NCBI GenBank assembly: GCA_013817245.1
Contig: JACDDA010000005.1
Coordinates: forward strand, 1-64,000
DNA: 64,000 nucleotides
Reading direction: 5' to 3'
Origin: Gammaproteobacteria bacterium
Lineage (GTDB): Bacteria > Pseudomonadota > Gammaproteobacteria > HTCC5015
Part shown: in pieces, positions 27,724 through 37,763 of the stretch
Layout of the letters: every line of letters begins with the position of its first letter
Position numbering within the stretch: position 1 is the first letter of the stretch
Notes under the pieces: model-generated
The model's input: only the letters and a program-made list of their open reading frames with translations
The model's database searches: none
Told to the model about the DNA's origin: nothing
Program-made: the position numbers and the translations under genes

Positions 27724-30054
27724 TTGGGACAAGCAAAACGTAAACCCGATGCCAGCCCAGCAGCCGATTATGTCGTGCGCGTGCTGCGCGAATCCGCTTT
27801 ATACGTATTAGCTGCGTTGGCGCTGTATTTTTTCTTGGCGTTGTTGGGTTATAGCGCAGAGGATCCGGCGTGGTCGCATTCTGGCACTGGCGCGCCAGTG
27901 CAAAATCTCACCGGCGTTTTTGGTGCGTGGTTTGCGGATGTGGTGTTTTATCTGTTTGGCTATATGGCTTATTTGTTTCCGGTCATGGTGGCTTATAGCG
28001 GTTGGTTGATCATGCGCGAATCCGATGATGAGGGGCATTTTGATCGCCGCAAATTTGCCTTACGTTGGGCAGGTTTTGTGTTGTTGATGATTACCGGTTG
28101 TGGTTTAGGTTCGTTTATTTGGGTGGCGCGCAATAGTTTGCCCGAGGCAGAACTAGGCGCGGGCGGCATTCTTGGTTTGGTCATTGGCATTCAAGGTTTA
28201 GCGACGATTGCTGGCAGCGTTGGCACTAAAATTTTATTACTCGCCGTGTTTTTTGCCAGCATTACGATTTTTACCGGCATCTCGTGGTTCAAAGTGATGG
28301 ACTGGGTTGGCGCATTAACGTTGCGCCTGATTGCGTTAACGCGCCATTTAATTGCGCATTGGGTTGAACAATACCGCGCACGCCAAGCGAAAGTTCAAAA
28401 AGAAGAAACGTATCAAAAAGTAGTCGAACAAGAATTAGCGAAACCACCGCGCAAAGTGCCGCGTATTGAGCCGGTATTTAAACCTGCTGAAACCAGCGAA
28501 CGCGAATTTAAAGAAAAACAAATTACCTTATTCGATGCACCACCTAATACGGAATTACCACCGTTAAATTTATTAGAACCGGCTAAACCTTCTAAAGGTG
28601 GTTATTCGAAAGAAGCATTAGAGGCGATGTCGCGTTTAGTCGAACGCAAACTCAGTGATTTTGGTATTAGTGTTGAAGTTGTCGAAGTGCATCCTGGCCC
28701 CGTTGTTACTCGTTTTGAATTACAACCCGCACCAGGTGTGAAAGTTAGCCAAATTAGTAACTTATCAAAAGATCTAGCGCGCGCCATGTCCATCGTCAGT
28801 GTGCGGGTGGTTGAAGTGATTGCAGGTAAATCAACCGTCGGTTTAGAAATCCCCAATGAAGTCCGCGAAATCGTCATGTTAAGTGAAGTGATTAAATCGG
28901 CTGATTATGAAAAATTAGGTTCACCACTCGCATTAGCGTTGGGTAAAGACATCGCCGGTAAACCGGTGGTTGCTGATCTTGGCCGCATGCCGCATTTGTT
29001 AGTGGCGGGTACTACGGGCTCCGGTAAATCCGTCGGCATCAACGCGATGTTATTGAGCTTGTTGTATAAAGCCACGCCGCGAGATATCCGTTTGATTTTG
29101 GTTGATCCAAAAATGTTGGAATTAAATGTCTATGAAGGCATTCCGCATTTGTTATCACCCGTTGTTACCGATATGAAAGATGCCGCGAACGCACTGCGTT
29201 GGTGTGTAGCAGAAATGGAACGTCGTTATAAAGTGATGGCCGCACTAGGCGTGCGCAATATTGCCGGCTTTAATCGCAAAGTATTAGACGCCAACGAAGC
29301 CGGCAAGCCGATCCCCGATCCTTTATACAAACGTGAAGAAGCGTTTGATCCTAGTGCGCCAGCGCCTACCTTAAATAATTTTCCGTACATCGTCGTCATC
29401 ATTGATGAATACGCCGACATGATTATGGTCGTAGGTAAAAAAGTAGAAGAGTTGATTGCACGCTTAGCGCAAAAAGCGCGTGCGTCGGGGATTCATTTGA
29501 TTTTAGCAACGCAGCGGCCATCGGTAGATGTGATTACAGGTTTGATTAAAGCCAATATCCCCACGCGTATTGCGTTTCAAGTGTCATCAAAAATTGATTC
29601 GCGTACGATTTTAGATCAAATGGGCGCGGAACAATTATTAGGTCATGGTGATATGTTATATCTGCCGCCCGGTACTTCCATTCCCGAGCGCGTCCACGGC
29701 GCATTTGTTGATGATGCAGAAGTGCATCGCGTAGTTGCGCATTTAAAGAAAGCGGGTAAACCTGATTACATCGACGGTTTATTAGAAGGTCCTTCTGAAC
29801 CGTTGTTGGGATTCTCTGGTGAAATGGGCGGCGGTCGTCAAGGCGGCGATGAAAAAGATAGTTTGTATGATGAAGCAGTGGCCATCGTCACCGAAAGTCG
29901 CAAAGGATCTATTTCCTATGTGCAACGGCGTTTGCGTATTGGTTATAACCGCGCCGCGCGAATGTTAGAAGAAATGGAAGCTAATGGTGTGGTCAGTAAT
30001 TTACAGTCCAACGGTTCGCGAGAAGTGTTGGCGCCGCCGCCACCTAAAAATTAA
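27724..30054 (+). CDS. ftsK: DNA translocase FtsK
   Basis: Septum-anchored DNA pump that clears chromosomes from the closing division site and activates XerCD recombination. It has 776 residues from a TTG with GAGAG upstream. Order: four or five N-terminal membrane helices (to about residue 195), a short charged linker, the motor with Walker [11 protein letters not shown] (about 428-437) and Walker [11 protein letters not shown] (about 556-565), the hexamer segment [29 protein letters not shown], and the C-terminal gamma winged helix ([21 protein letters not shown]). The linker is far shorter than in the 1329-residue E. coli protein. Confidence 0.97.
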   Translation: MGQAKRKPDASPAADYVVRVLRESALYVLAALALYFFLALLGYSAEDPAWSHSGTGAPVQNLTGVFGAWFADVVFYLFGYMAYLFPVMVAYSGWLIMRESDDEGHFDRRKFALRWAGFVLLMITGCGLGSFIWVARNSLPEAELGAGGILGLVIGIQGLATIAGSVGTKILLLAVFFASITIFTGISWFKVMDWVGALTLRLIALTRHLIAHWVEQYRARQAKVQKEETYQKVVEQELAKPPRKVPRIEPVFKPAETSEREFKEKQITLFDAPPNTELPPLNLLEPAKPSKGGYSKEALEAMSRLVERKLSDFGISVEVVEVHPGPVVTRFELQPAPGVKVSQISNLSKDLARAMSIVSVRVVEVIAGKSTVGLEIPNEVREIVMLSEVIKSADYEKLGSPLALALGKDIAGKPVVADLGRMPHLLVAGTTGSGKSVGINAMLLSLLYKATPRDIRLILVDPKMLELNVYEGIPHLLSPVVTDMKDAANALRWCVAEMERRYKVMAALGVRNIAGFNRKVLDANEAGKPIPDPLYKREEAFDPSAPAPTLNNFPYIVVIIDEYADMIMVVGKKVEELIARLAQKARASGIHLILATQRPSVDVITGLIKANIPTRIAFQVSSKIDSRTILDQMGAEQLLGHGDMLYLPPGTSIPERVHGAFVDDAEVHRVVAHLKKAGKPDYIDGLLEGPSEPLLGFSGEMGGGRQGGDEKDSLYDEAVAIVTESRKGSISYVQRRLRIGYNRAARMLEEMEANGVVSNLQSNGSREVLAPPPPKN

Positions 30055-30126
30055 TTCACGTCTATAGAGCAGAAGAGAGCAGGAACTTGCAGTGATCTCG
30101 CTACTCTATAAATATGCTCATCAGAA

Positions 30127-30132
30127 TATAAT
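30127..30132 (+). promoter_or_regulatory. Candidate -10 element for lolA-rarA-purU
   Basis: A perfect TATAAT lies 21 bases before the lolA ATG, in the 98-base gap after ftsK. No convincing -35 is seen at 16-18 bases. The same gap holds a loose inverted repeat TATAGAG...CTCTATA (30064-30110). Confidence 0.4.
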
Positions 30133-30152
30133 ATTTTACTTACGAGGTTGTT

Positions 30153-30851
30153 ATGTCATTGATTAAAAAAATAGTGTCACTCAGTTTGATTGCGGGTCTG
30201 TTTGGTAATGCGTATGCAGGTGAGGGTTTGGAGCGATTAAAACAATACCAGAATGGATTGCGCACACTGAGCGCAGAATTTACTCAAACTGTATTTGATC
30301 AAGATGCTAAACAGCTCGATGTCGCCAGTGGCAAACTCGCGTTACAAAAGCCCGGTAAATTTCGTTGGGAATATACGCAGCCTTATCAACAATTGATTGT
30401 TGCTGATGGTAAAAAATTATGGATATATGACGCTGATCTCGCGCAAGTAACAGTGAAAGACATGAGCAGTGGCTTAGGTGCGGCGCCGATTGCATTGTTA
30501 ACTTCGGAAGTGCCGTTAGAACAAGAATTCACCGTGATTGAATTAGGTTTAATTGATGGCCGTCAAATGCTGCAACTGGAAGTTAAAAACAAAGATACTG
30601 ATTTTGGTTTTATGTTGTTAGCTTTAGGCAAAAATGGTTTAGAAGTAATGGAATTAAAAGACAAGCTCGGTCAAGTCACGCGCATTGAATTGCGCAAATC
30701 GATAGTGAATGCAGCGATTGATGATAAACAGTTTATGTTTACGCCGCCTAAAGGCACAGATATTCTCAGTGATGAACCCGAGCAAAAGGCTAAAACAACA
30801 GATACTGCTAAGCCCGCGGCTAAATCAAAAAATGCTAATAAAGCTAAATAA
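30153..30851 (+). CDS. lolA: Outer-membrane lipoprotein carrier protein LolA
   Basis: Periplasmic chaperone moving lipoproteins from LolCDE to LolB. It has 232 residues. The signal peptide ends NAYA, followed by LKQYQNGLRTLSAEFTQTVFDQ, the KPGKFRWEYTQPYQQLIVADGKKLWIYDADLAQVTV core, and PLEQEFTVIELG. A 30-residue Lys/Ala/Thr-rich tail after FTPPKGTDIL goes beyond the usual length of about 205. It follows ftsK and precedes rarA, the standard gammaproteobacterial order. Confidence 0.95.
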   Translation: MSLIKKIVSLSLIAGLFGNAYAGEGLERLKQYQNGLRTLSAEFTQTVFDQDAKQLDVASGKLALQKPGKFRWEYTQPYQQLIVADGKKLWIYDADLAQVTVKDMSSGLGAAPIALLTSEVPLEQEFTVIELGLIDGRQMLQLEVKNKDTDFGFMLLALGKNGLEVMELKDKLGQVTRIELRKSIVNAAIDDKQFMFTPPKGTDILSDEPEQKAKTTDTAKPAAKSKNANKAK

Positions 30852-30872
30852 TTTTATTAATAACGTTCTGTT

Positions 30873-32201
30873 ATGAAACCGGCGTCTGCATCAGCTGCTT
30901 ATCGACCTTTAGCAGATCGCATGCGGCCGCAAACGCTGGATGAAGTCTCGGGGCAAGAACATGTTTTAAGTATCGGCAAACCGTTACGCGAAGCTATCGA
31001 ACAAGGCCACTTGCATTCGATGGTATTTTGGGGCCCGCCCGGTATTGGTAAAACGACATTAGCAAGATTGGTCGCGCATTATTGCGCTGCACAATTTATT
31101 AGCATGTCAGCGATCATGGCGGGCATTAAAGATATTCGCGCCGCGGTTGAGCAAGCGCGAGAAGCACGCGCCACGCGCAATCAAGCAACAGTATTATTTG
31201 TCGACGAAGTGCATCGATTTAATAAAAGTCAGCAAGATGCGTTTTTGCCTTTTATAGAAGACGGCACGATTTATTTTATTGGCGCCACGACTGAAAATCC
31301 TTCCTTTGAGTTAAACAACGCCTTGTTATCACGTTTGCGTGTCTATGTCTTTAAACCTATTCATGCAGATGCATTGCAGCAACTTTTGCAGCGCGCCTTG
31401 CAAGATAAAGAACGCGGTTTAGGCGCGCAGTCTTTAACTATTTCCACTGACAATCTTTTAGCACTAGCAAACGCCGCAGATGGCGATGCGCGCCGTGCGT
31501 TAAATTTATTAGAAGTCGCTGCGGATTTGGCTGAATCAAATGCAGCAGGCGAACGTGTTATTAGCGCAGCCACGTTGACAGAATTATTAACGCAAGGTCC
31601 GCGTCGTTTTGATAAAGGCGGCGATATTTTTTATGACCAAATATCTGCGTTACATAAGTGTGTGCGCGGTTCTAATCCTGATGCAGCGTTGTATTGGTTT
31701 TGCCGCATGATTGATGGTGGTTGTGATCCTTTATATATAGCGCGTCGCGTAGTGCGCATGGCCACCGAAGATATTGGCAATGCTGATCCGCGTGGTTTAA
31801 CGATCGCATTACAAGCCTGGGATAGTTATGAACGGTTGGGCAGTCCCGAAGGCGAATTAGTGATTGCGCAAGCGATTGTGTATTTAGCCTGTGCCGCAAA
31901 AAGCAATGCGGTTTACACCGCGTACAAAGCTGCCATGCAACTGGCGCAAAAATCAGGTAGCTTAGAAGTGCCGCTAACGATTCGCAATGCGCCGACCAAA
32001 CTCATGAAAACCTTGGGGCATGGCGCGGATTATCGTTATGATCACGATCAGGATGATGCTTTTGCGGCCGGTCAACAATATTTTCCTGATGAATTAGGTC
32101 AGCCGATATTGTATGCACCCGTTAATCGTGGTTTAGAAATAAAAATTGCTGAAAAACTCCAACAACTGCGCGACCTTGATCGCAAGGCCAGAAAAAAATG
32201 A
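30873..32201 (+). CDS. rarA: Replication-associated recombination protein A (AAA+ ATPase)
   Basis: MgsA/RarA clamp-loader-like ATPase acting at stalled replication forks. It has 442 residues. Visible: RPQTLDEVSGQEHVL, Walker A WGPPGIGKTTLARL (about 52-65), Walker B VLFVDEVHRFNKSQQDAFLP, the sensor IGATTENPSFELNNALLSR, and the C-terminal tetramerisation region with RRVVRMATEDIGNADPRGL and the YRYDHDQDDAFAAGQQYFPD end motif. Its final ATGA overlaps purU by 4 bases. Confidence 0.97.
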   Translation: MKPASASAAYRPLADRMRPQTLDEVSGQEHVLSIGKPLREAIEQGHLHSMVFWGPPGIGKTTLARLVAHYCAAQFISMSAIMAGIKDIRAAVEQAREARATRNQATVLFVDEVHRFNKSQQDAFLPFIEDGTIYFIGATTENPSFELNNALLSRLRVYVFKPIHADALQQLLQRALQDKERGLGAQSLTISTDNLLALANAADGDARRALNLLEVAADLAESNAAGERVISAATLTELLTQGPRRFDKGGDIFYDQISALHKCVRGSNPDAALYWFCRMIDGGCDPLYIARRVVRMATEDIGNADPRGLTIALQAWDSYERLGSPEGELVIAQAIVYLACAAKSNAVYTAYKAAMQLAQKSGSLEVPLTIRNAPTKLMKTLGHGADYRYDHDQDDAFAAGQQYFPDELGQPILYAPVNRGLEIKIAEKLQQLRDLDRKARKK

Positions 32202-33052
32202 CCACTGCTGCTATTTTATTAATTCATTGCGATGACCAAAAAGGTTTGGTTGCCGCCGTAACCGATTTTATCGCACGCCACGATGGCAATGTTGTTGATC
32301 TCGATCAACACACCGACGCAGTTAACGGCAAATTTTTTATGCGCGTGGCGTGGGATCTTGCTGGCTTTAAATTAAAACGTGATGACATCGGCAATGGTTT
32401 TGAGCAACAAGTCGCTAACGCTCGCAATATGCAGTGGGAATTACATTTCAACGATCACAAACCGCGCATGGCGATTTTTGTTTCAAAACTGCATCACTGT
32501 TTGCACGATATGCTCGCGCGTTATGAAACCGGCGAATGGGATATCGAAATTCCTGTCATCATTAGTAATCATCCAGAAGTAAAACCTATCGCACAACGGT
32601 TAGGAATTGATTGTCATATATTGTCCGTCACCGCTGACAACAAAGCTGAACAAGAAGCCGCGCAACTGGCCTTATTAAAACAATACAAAATAGATTTTAT
32701 TGTGCTCGCACGTTACATGCAGATTTTGAGCGAAAACTTTATTCAAGCGTACCCACATCGCATTATTAATATTCACCATTCATTTTTGCCAGCGTTTCCA
32801 GGCGCAAGACCGTATCACTCGGCTTATAAGCGCGGCGTGAAAATTATTGGCGCCACCAGTCATTACGTCACCAGTGATTTAGATGCAGGTCCCATCATTG
32901 AACAAGACATCGTCCGGGTCTCACACAAAGATGATATTGAAGACTTAGTGCGTTTAGGTCGTGACTTAGAAAAACTTGTACTTGCGCGGGCTATCTGGCT
33001 GCACCTGCAACGCAAATTATTAGTCTTCGATAACCGCACCGTGGTGTTTTAG
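32198..33052 (+). CDS. purU: Formyltetrahydrofolate deformylase
   Basis: Hydrolyses 10-formyl-THF to formate and THF, balancing one-carbon pools and feeding purine synthesis. It has 284 residues. An N-terminal ACT domain (ILLIHCDDQKGLVAAVTDFIARHDGNVVDLDQHTD) precedes the formyltransferase-fold catalytic domain with VLARYMQILSENF, the Asn/His pair in INIHHSFLPAFPGARPYHSAYKRG, and the catalytic Asp in ATSHYVTSDLDAGPII. It is coupled to rarA by a 4-base overlap, an unusual partner. Confidence 0.97.
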   Translation: MTTAAILLIHCDDQKGLVAAVTDFIARHDGNVVDLDQHTDAVNGKFFMRVAWDLAGFKLKRDDIGNGFEQQVANARNMQWELHFNDHKPRMAIFVSKLHHCLHDMLARYETGEWDIEIPVIISNHPEVKPIAQRLGIDCHILSVTADNKAEQEAAQLALLKQYKIDFIVLARYMQILSENFIQAYPHRIINIHHSFLPAFPGARPYHSAYKRGVKIIGATSHYVTSDLDAGPIIEQDIVRVSHKDDIEDLVRLGRDLEKLVLARAIWLHLQRKLLVFDNRTVVF

Positions 33053-33059
33053 GAAACGT

Positions 33060-33707
33060 ATGCGCAATTTATTAGGAATATTATTTTTTGTAATCTTGCT
33101 GGGCTTTAACCAAAACATAAGCGCAGTAGAGCTCGATGAAATCAGCGCCAATGGCTTGCTAGAAGGCAAAGCCATTTTGAGAATCAACGGCAAGCTCATG
33201 ATGTTTAGCAACGGCGACACCAAAGAAGGCATTAAACTAATTAATGCCAATGAAGACCGCGCCATTATTTTAATCAACGGCAAACGCGAAACGCTGATTT
33301 TAGATAAAACCATTACCGCAGCTTCTAAACGCAGTGCTGAACCAGTAAAAGCACTGGATTCGGTTTTACAAATACAAAAAGTCCAAGTTATCTATCAAAC
33401 GCCACAACTTGCCGTATTTGAAATTGATTACCAGTATAAGGCGGGCGATCCAGTCGCATTAGGAAATGGCCCCACTTTCCTACAAAGCGAATTTTTAAAA
33501 GCAGGTCAAGCAATTAAAAACAGCATCAGCCAAACCGAAGTACGTTTAATTCCGGGCAGCCACAAAACTACGGTGGCGCTGGCCTTGTCTTTGGCTGCAG
33601 CAGACAATGTAAATGTTGATGCCGTGCGGTTTTATGCAATTAGTGGGGAAGGTGTGATATTAACGACGTTGGATTTTGCGTTTTCAAAAATATGGATAGA
33701 TAAATAA
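33060..33707 (+). CDS. Secreted protein of unknown function with N-terminal aspartyl-protease-associated-like module
   Basis: A 215-residue exported protein starting 7 bases after purU. The signal peptide ends about ISA-VELDE. Residues 25-80 (ANGLLEGKAILRINGKLMMF...GIKLINANEDRAIILINGK) resemble the beta-rich module that precedes periplasmic retropepsin-like proteases, but no D-T/S-G protease motif follows. The C-terminal half is predicted beta-sandwich-like and contains YKAGDPVALGNGP and VNVDAVRFYAISGEGVI. I do not recognise it as a named family. A ligand- or glycan-binding periplasmic role is only a guess. Confidence 0.75.
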   Translation: MRNLLGILFFVILLGFNQNISAVELDEISANGLLEGKAILRINGKLMMFSNGDTKEGIKLINANEDRAIILINGKRETLILDKTITAASKRSAEPVKALDSVLQIQKVQVIYQTPQLAVFEIDYQYKAGDPVALGNGPTFLQSEFLKAGQAIKNSISQTEVRLIPGSHKTTVALALSLAAADNVNVDAVRFYAISGEGVILTTLDFAFSKIWIDK

Positions 33708-33712
33708 TTTTT

Positions 33713-34322
33713 ATGGAATATAACTCTATTAAAGAGGCTTTTGGTAGAGTTCAGCGTATCCATCAAAGAGTAAAAACAAAAAAAGGCGGTGATGGAGAAT
33801 GGTCTGTAAAACTTAATGAGGATATTTTTAATTGCTCTATAAAGGGCGTAAAACATTTTGATGACGTGAATGATGATGTGGTTAGCGCATTTGTTTTTTT
33901 TGTGGGGCTTAAAAGATTATGTTAAAGAACGTTTAAGGAGCAAAAAGCAATCAGTAAAATGGGTTGAAACTGAAATTGATAACGATCTTTATTTGGCAAT
34001 TTGTGCAGATATTGCTAATAAAATTAAACATGGGGATTATGATAAGGATAGGCGCGCTAAAACTAGGTCAGGGAGTTTTCCGACGCTTGGAATTCTAAAG
34101 TGCACGATACCGACAGAAGTTTTGAGTCTCGTTTTTTTTAAATCTACTATTGATGTGGTTCCTAAAAACATAGAGCGAATTATATTTTCGATGCCGATAT
34201 TAAATTGTGACGATCAGTATATTGGTGATGCTTTTGAATATATCAACTACGCATGCACTGCCTGGGAAAAAATAATTGAAAAAGCTGAGGTAATAATTGA
34301 ATCAGCGAACATGCAGCTATAA
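33713..34322 (+). pseudogene. Unknown protein gene split by a frameshift at a T8 run
   Basis: Two overlapping frames appear to be one gene. Frame A (33713-33925) reads MEYNSIKEAFGRVQRIHQRV to ...DVNDDVVSAFVFF and then meets a stop. Frame B continues LWGLKDYVKERLRSKKQSV to 34322. They join at the eight Ts at 33894-33901. Removing one T gives a single product of about 202 residues, ...VSAFVFLWGLKDYVKERL. It then has the layout, as I remember it, of uncharacterised proteins with HLKDW-like and CADI-N-KH motifs (here LAICADIANKIKHGD). The stretch is more AT-rich than its neighbours and may be acquired. Sequencing error, pseudogene or slippage cannot be separated here. Confidence 0.7.
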
Positions 34323-34423
34323 GGCGTCCTATATTTTATTTGGAATCTGAGGCTCTACATCTTTTGGATTTGTAAATATTAATCGTACTATCTCAAGTAA
34401 TTTTTTATTAATGGAGAAGTTTT

Positions 34424-34834
34424 ATGGTTCAGACAAGTGCATACACAAAGTTTGCAAAAGCAGCATCGCATTTTTGTGGTCGACCTAAAGTATTTGTGCT
34501 TGCGGTAATGATCATTGCAGTGTGGGCTATTTCAGGACCACTGTTTGGTTTCAGTGATACTTGGCAATTAGTAATTAATACCAGCACTACGATTATTACA
34601 TTCTTGATGGTGTTTATTATTCAAAATACGCAAAACCGCGATACGGAAGCGTTGCAGTTAAAGCTTGATGAACTAATTCGTGTTACGGAAGGTGCGCATA
34701 TTGTGTTACTGGATTTGGAGGAGCTCGATGAAAATGAATTGGAAGCCTATAAAATTAAATACCAAGCGATGGCGAGCGCGGCGCGCGAAAATTTGAAGCG
34801 TGGGATTAATGATACCGGCACCCCCGAATGTTAA
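34424..34834 (+). CDS. Low-affinity iron permease family protein (PF04120)
   Basis: A 136-residue membrane protein with the family pattern: a short amphipathic start (YTKFAKAASHFCGRPKVFVLAV), two hydrophobic helices (about 26-46 and 53-70), then NTQNRDTEALQLKLDELIRV and a polar helical tail with LDLEELDENELEA. A GGAGAAG site precedes the ATG. The family name comes from a fungal relative; in bacteria iron transport is unproven. It stands alone, with about 100 bases before it and 280 after it. In those 280 bases I see only a TATAAA-like element near 35080 and no gene. Confidence 0.88.
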   Translation: MVQTSAYTKFAKAASHFCGRPKVFVLAVMIIAVWAISGPLFGFSDTWQLVINTSTTIITFLMVFIIQNTQNRDTEALQLKLDELIRVTEGAHIVLLDLEELDENELEAYKIKYQAMASAARENLKRGINDTGTPEC

Positions 34835-35113
34835 AAGTCGTAGGTGACAATGACCACTGGCATTTTGCTGGATGAGTTTTCCTGGTGCAATGCGCTGCGC
34901 TTATTGAATCCTGCATTTTATTTTGAAGCAAGTGTTGTTAATCAGGAAAAAATTCATAGCCGGATTTTTTGAAAAATATTTGTTATGTCCGCCAGATAGT
35001 TTGTTATACGCGTGTATAAATTCAGATGTTAGGTTGTCGCTGGATGACGGAGTTGAGCCGATTTAGCCGATTGATGTGGTATAAAAACGGTAAGCAAAAG
35101 AGGCTGTATCATC

Positions 35114-37732
35114 ATGGAATGGTTGTTGTTGGCGGGGTTAATTGTCGCGGTGGTTTCAGCGCATTCGCGGATTTCTATTCTTAAAGAAGAATTAGTATTA
35201 ATGCGCCGCCGTTTGGATGGCGCTGCATCACCTGTTGTTGATAAAACGTTTTCTGCCAATCAACATGCCAGCGCGGCAATTAAGCAAGAGCCACAAAATG
35301 TTGTATTAACCGACACAGCAACACAAAAACCGCATTCTGCATGGCAAGCGCCTGCGTCAGTAAATGATGTTGACGCAACGACTCTGTTAAGCGTAGAAAA
35401 AATTTCGTTTATCAAAGAAAAATTAATGGTTTGGTTCGGCGGCGAAAATGGTTTGGTGCGTATCGGTGCGCTGGTATTTTTTTTAGGCCTCGCATTTTTA
35501 ATTCGTTATAGCGCCAGTCATGGTTGGATCTCAATAGAGTTGCGTTTGTTAGGCGCAGCAATTGCGGGCGCTGTGTTATTAGCAGCAGGTTGGCGATTGC
35601 GTGAACGCAGACCTTATGGCGCTTTATTGCAAGGCACAGGTTTAGCCGTTTTATATTTAAGTTTATTTGCCGCTTGGAAATTAGCCGGTCTATTTACGAT
35701 CTCCATTGTTTTTGGCTTAATGATTTTTGCAGTGGCTTTAACAGTCGCTTTAGCCGTCATGCAAAATATTCAAGCTTTAGCCGTGCTCGCTTTAGGTGGC
35801 GGTTTGTTAGCACCTATTTTAGTGTCGAATGATTCAGGTAATCACATCGGGTTATTTACTTATTATGCTTTATTAAATATTGCCGTAGGCAGTGTGGCGT
35901 GGTTCAAAAGTTGGCGTATTTTAAATTTATTGGCCTTTGTGCTAACGCTAGTGGTAGCAACCGCGTGGGGTGTGTTGCGGTTTGATAATGAGCATCTGGC
36001 GAGTTGCCAATTTTTTATTGGTTTGTTTGCCATTATATATAGTGTCATTGCGGTGTTGTTTGCTTTGCGTCAACCGTTAAGCCGTTTAGGTTGGGTTGAT
36101 AGCACCTTAGTTTTTGGCGTGCCGTTAGCTGCATTTACTTTATTGACGGGCATGTTGCATGAACAACCGCGTGTATTAGCCGCGTGGGCATTCGGTGGTA
36201 GTAGTTATTATGCAATGTTGGCGATTGTTTGTTGGTATCGGTGGCGTGATGCATTTAAATTATTAATGGAAAGTTTTAGTGCCGTCGCCTTGGGTTTAAT
36301 TACTCTAGCGGTGCCGTTAATTTTTAGCGGTGTTGAATTGGCATCGGTGTGGGCGATTGAAGCGACAGCATTGGTATGGGTGTCCGTCCGACAAGCGCGT
36401 TATTACCGCGTTATTTTTGGCGTGTTGTTACAAGTGGCTGCGGGCATTGCGCTATTAAATATACATACACCCGATAGCAGTCTGTTTGTATTAAACGATG
36501 TGTTTGTGACCCGTTTTGTGTTGGTCTTGGCAGGTTTGTTAAGCGCTTATCATTTATACAAAAGTGTAATGCGCTCTGTTTGGGAAAATGTGGTGCGCCA
36601 AAATTTGTTATTAAAGCTAGAAAAATATTTATTGTTATGGGTTGCCGCTTGGTGGTTGTGGACGTGTCATGATGAAATTGATTATCGCTTAGACGCAGCG
36701 TATGAGTTATCTGCTTGGTTAATAAGCTTGCTGGCGACGAGTTTTATTTTATTACTGTGGGAAAAGAAAGGTCAATGGTTAACGTTAGCCGGGCAGTTAC
36801 CGATTTTGTTATTGGGTTTGGTGGTCATAGCGTGGATTACATTAATGCAGTTCGCGCCTTATGAAAATGGTCTAGGTTTTGTGTGGGCAGCAGGATCAAT
36901 GTTAACGCTGCTGTATTTTTATTTGCGCGAATCATTTGATCAGGAAAATTCGCCAGTTAGTTTAAATGATGCGCATGCTATTTTCTTGTGTTTGTTAAGT
37001 GCTTTGTTGTTGTGGGGCGGTTCACAACAATTGTTAGCAAGTGGCATCGCGAGTAGTTGGGTGTGGGTATTTGTTTTATTAGGTTTTGTAACGTTGTTAC
37101 TGTTGGCTAGTTGTTTGCGAGTGTGGCCTCTGAATCGTTATCGTGCGGTGTATTTAGTTCAGCTCATGTCTTTATTGGTGATTGCGGCTTTAGTATGCGT
37201 GCTAATTAATAGTGTTACTGATGCCGTTATTGTTGCGCCATTTCCGTATTTTCCATTGTTAAATCCTGTTGATCTTAGTGTGCTGGCTTTGTTAGGGGCG
37301 ATATATCACTGGCAAAAGGTAGTGATGAAGGATGTAGATTTGCCGGCATCGTTAACAACGCGCCAATGTTTGATGGCAATAGGTTTGACCTTGTTCGTTT
37401 GGTTAAGCGCCACGGCTGCGCGTGTGCATTATCATTTTTATGATTTGCCTTATGCATTAGATAGTTGGTGGGCTTCGCAACTACTGCAAGCGACTTTAAC
37501 GATTACATGGGCCTTAAGCGCAATTGCATTGTTGATTTTTGCCAGCCGCAAACAACAACGCGATGGGTGGAATATAGGCGCTGCTTTAATGGGCTTGGTG
37601 ATTGTTAAATTGTTTTTTGTTGATCTAGACGAACGCGATACTTTATATAGCATCACGGCATTTTTGATGGTCGGTGCTTTGTTGTTAGGTGTGGGTTACG
37701 TTGCGCCTATGCCTCCTAAAGTAGTTAAATAA
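35114..37732 (+). CDS. DUF2339 polytopic membrane protein
   Basis: A very hydrophobic 872-residue protein. A single N-terminal helix is followed by a soluble coiled segment (ISILKEELVLMRRRLDGAAS) and a polar linker to about residue 95. Then comes a long series of more than 20 membrane helices, including the family marker WFGGENGLVRIGALVFFLGLAFLIRY and GAALMGLVIVKLFFVDLDERDTLYSI at the end. The DUF2339 family has no established function; the second half repeats the general character of the first. It is likely co-transcribed with the next gene, 31 bases downstream. Confidence 0.93.
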   Translation: MEWLLLAGLIVAVVSAHSRISILKEELVLMRRRLDGAASPVVDKTFSANQHASAAIKQEPQNVVLTDTATQKPHSAWQAPASVNDVDATTLLSVEKISFIKEKLMVWFGGENGLVRIGALVFFLGLAFLIRYSASHGWISIELRLLGAAIAGAVLLAAGWRLRERRPYGALLQGTGLAVLYLSLFAAWKLAGLFTISIVFGLMIFAVALTVALAVMQNIQALAVLALGGGLLAPILVSNDSGNHIGLFTYYALLNIAVGSVAWFKSWRILNLLAFVLTLVVATAWGVLRFDNEHLASCQFFIGLFAIIYSVIAVLFALRQPLSRLGWVDSTLVFGVPLAAFTLLTGMLHEQPRVLAAWAFGGSSYYAMLAIVCWYRWRDAFKLLMESFSAVALGLITLAVPLIFSGVELASVWAIEATALVWVSVRQARYYRVIFGVLLQVAAGIALLNIHTPDSSLFVLNDVFVTRFVLVLAGLLSAYHLYKSVMRSVWENVVRQNLLLKLEKYLLLWVAAWWLWTCHDEIDYRLDAAYELSAWLISLLATSFILLLWEKKGQWLTLAGQLPILLLGLVVIAWITLMQFAPYENGLGFVWAAGSMLTLLYFYLRESFDQENSPVSLNDAHAIFLCLLSALLLWGGSQQLLASGIASSWVWVFVLLGFVTLLLLASCLRVWPLNRYRAVYLVQLMSLLVIAALVCVLINSVTDAVIVAPFPYFPLLNPVDLSVLALLGAIYHWQKVVMKDVDLPASLTTRQCLMAIGLTLFVWLSATAARVHYHFYDLPYALDSWWASQLLQATLTITWALSAIALLIFASRKQQRDGWNIGAALMGLVIVKLFFVDLDERDTLYSITAFLMVGALLLGVGYVAPMPPKVVK

Positions 37733-37763
37733 CTGAAAGTATTTTAAAGAGTAGGAATTTATT

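Noticed and set aside
32198-34322. Prophage or integrative element after rarA
   Set aside because: No integrase, transposase, att-like direct repeats or phage structural genes; only one AT-rich odd gene.
35029-35259. Minus-strand frame over the start of the DUF2339 gene, and similar antisense frames elsewhere
   Set aside because: They mirror the codon pattern of the real gene on the opposite strand and lack starts with ribosome-binding sites.
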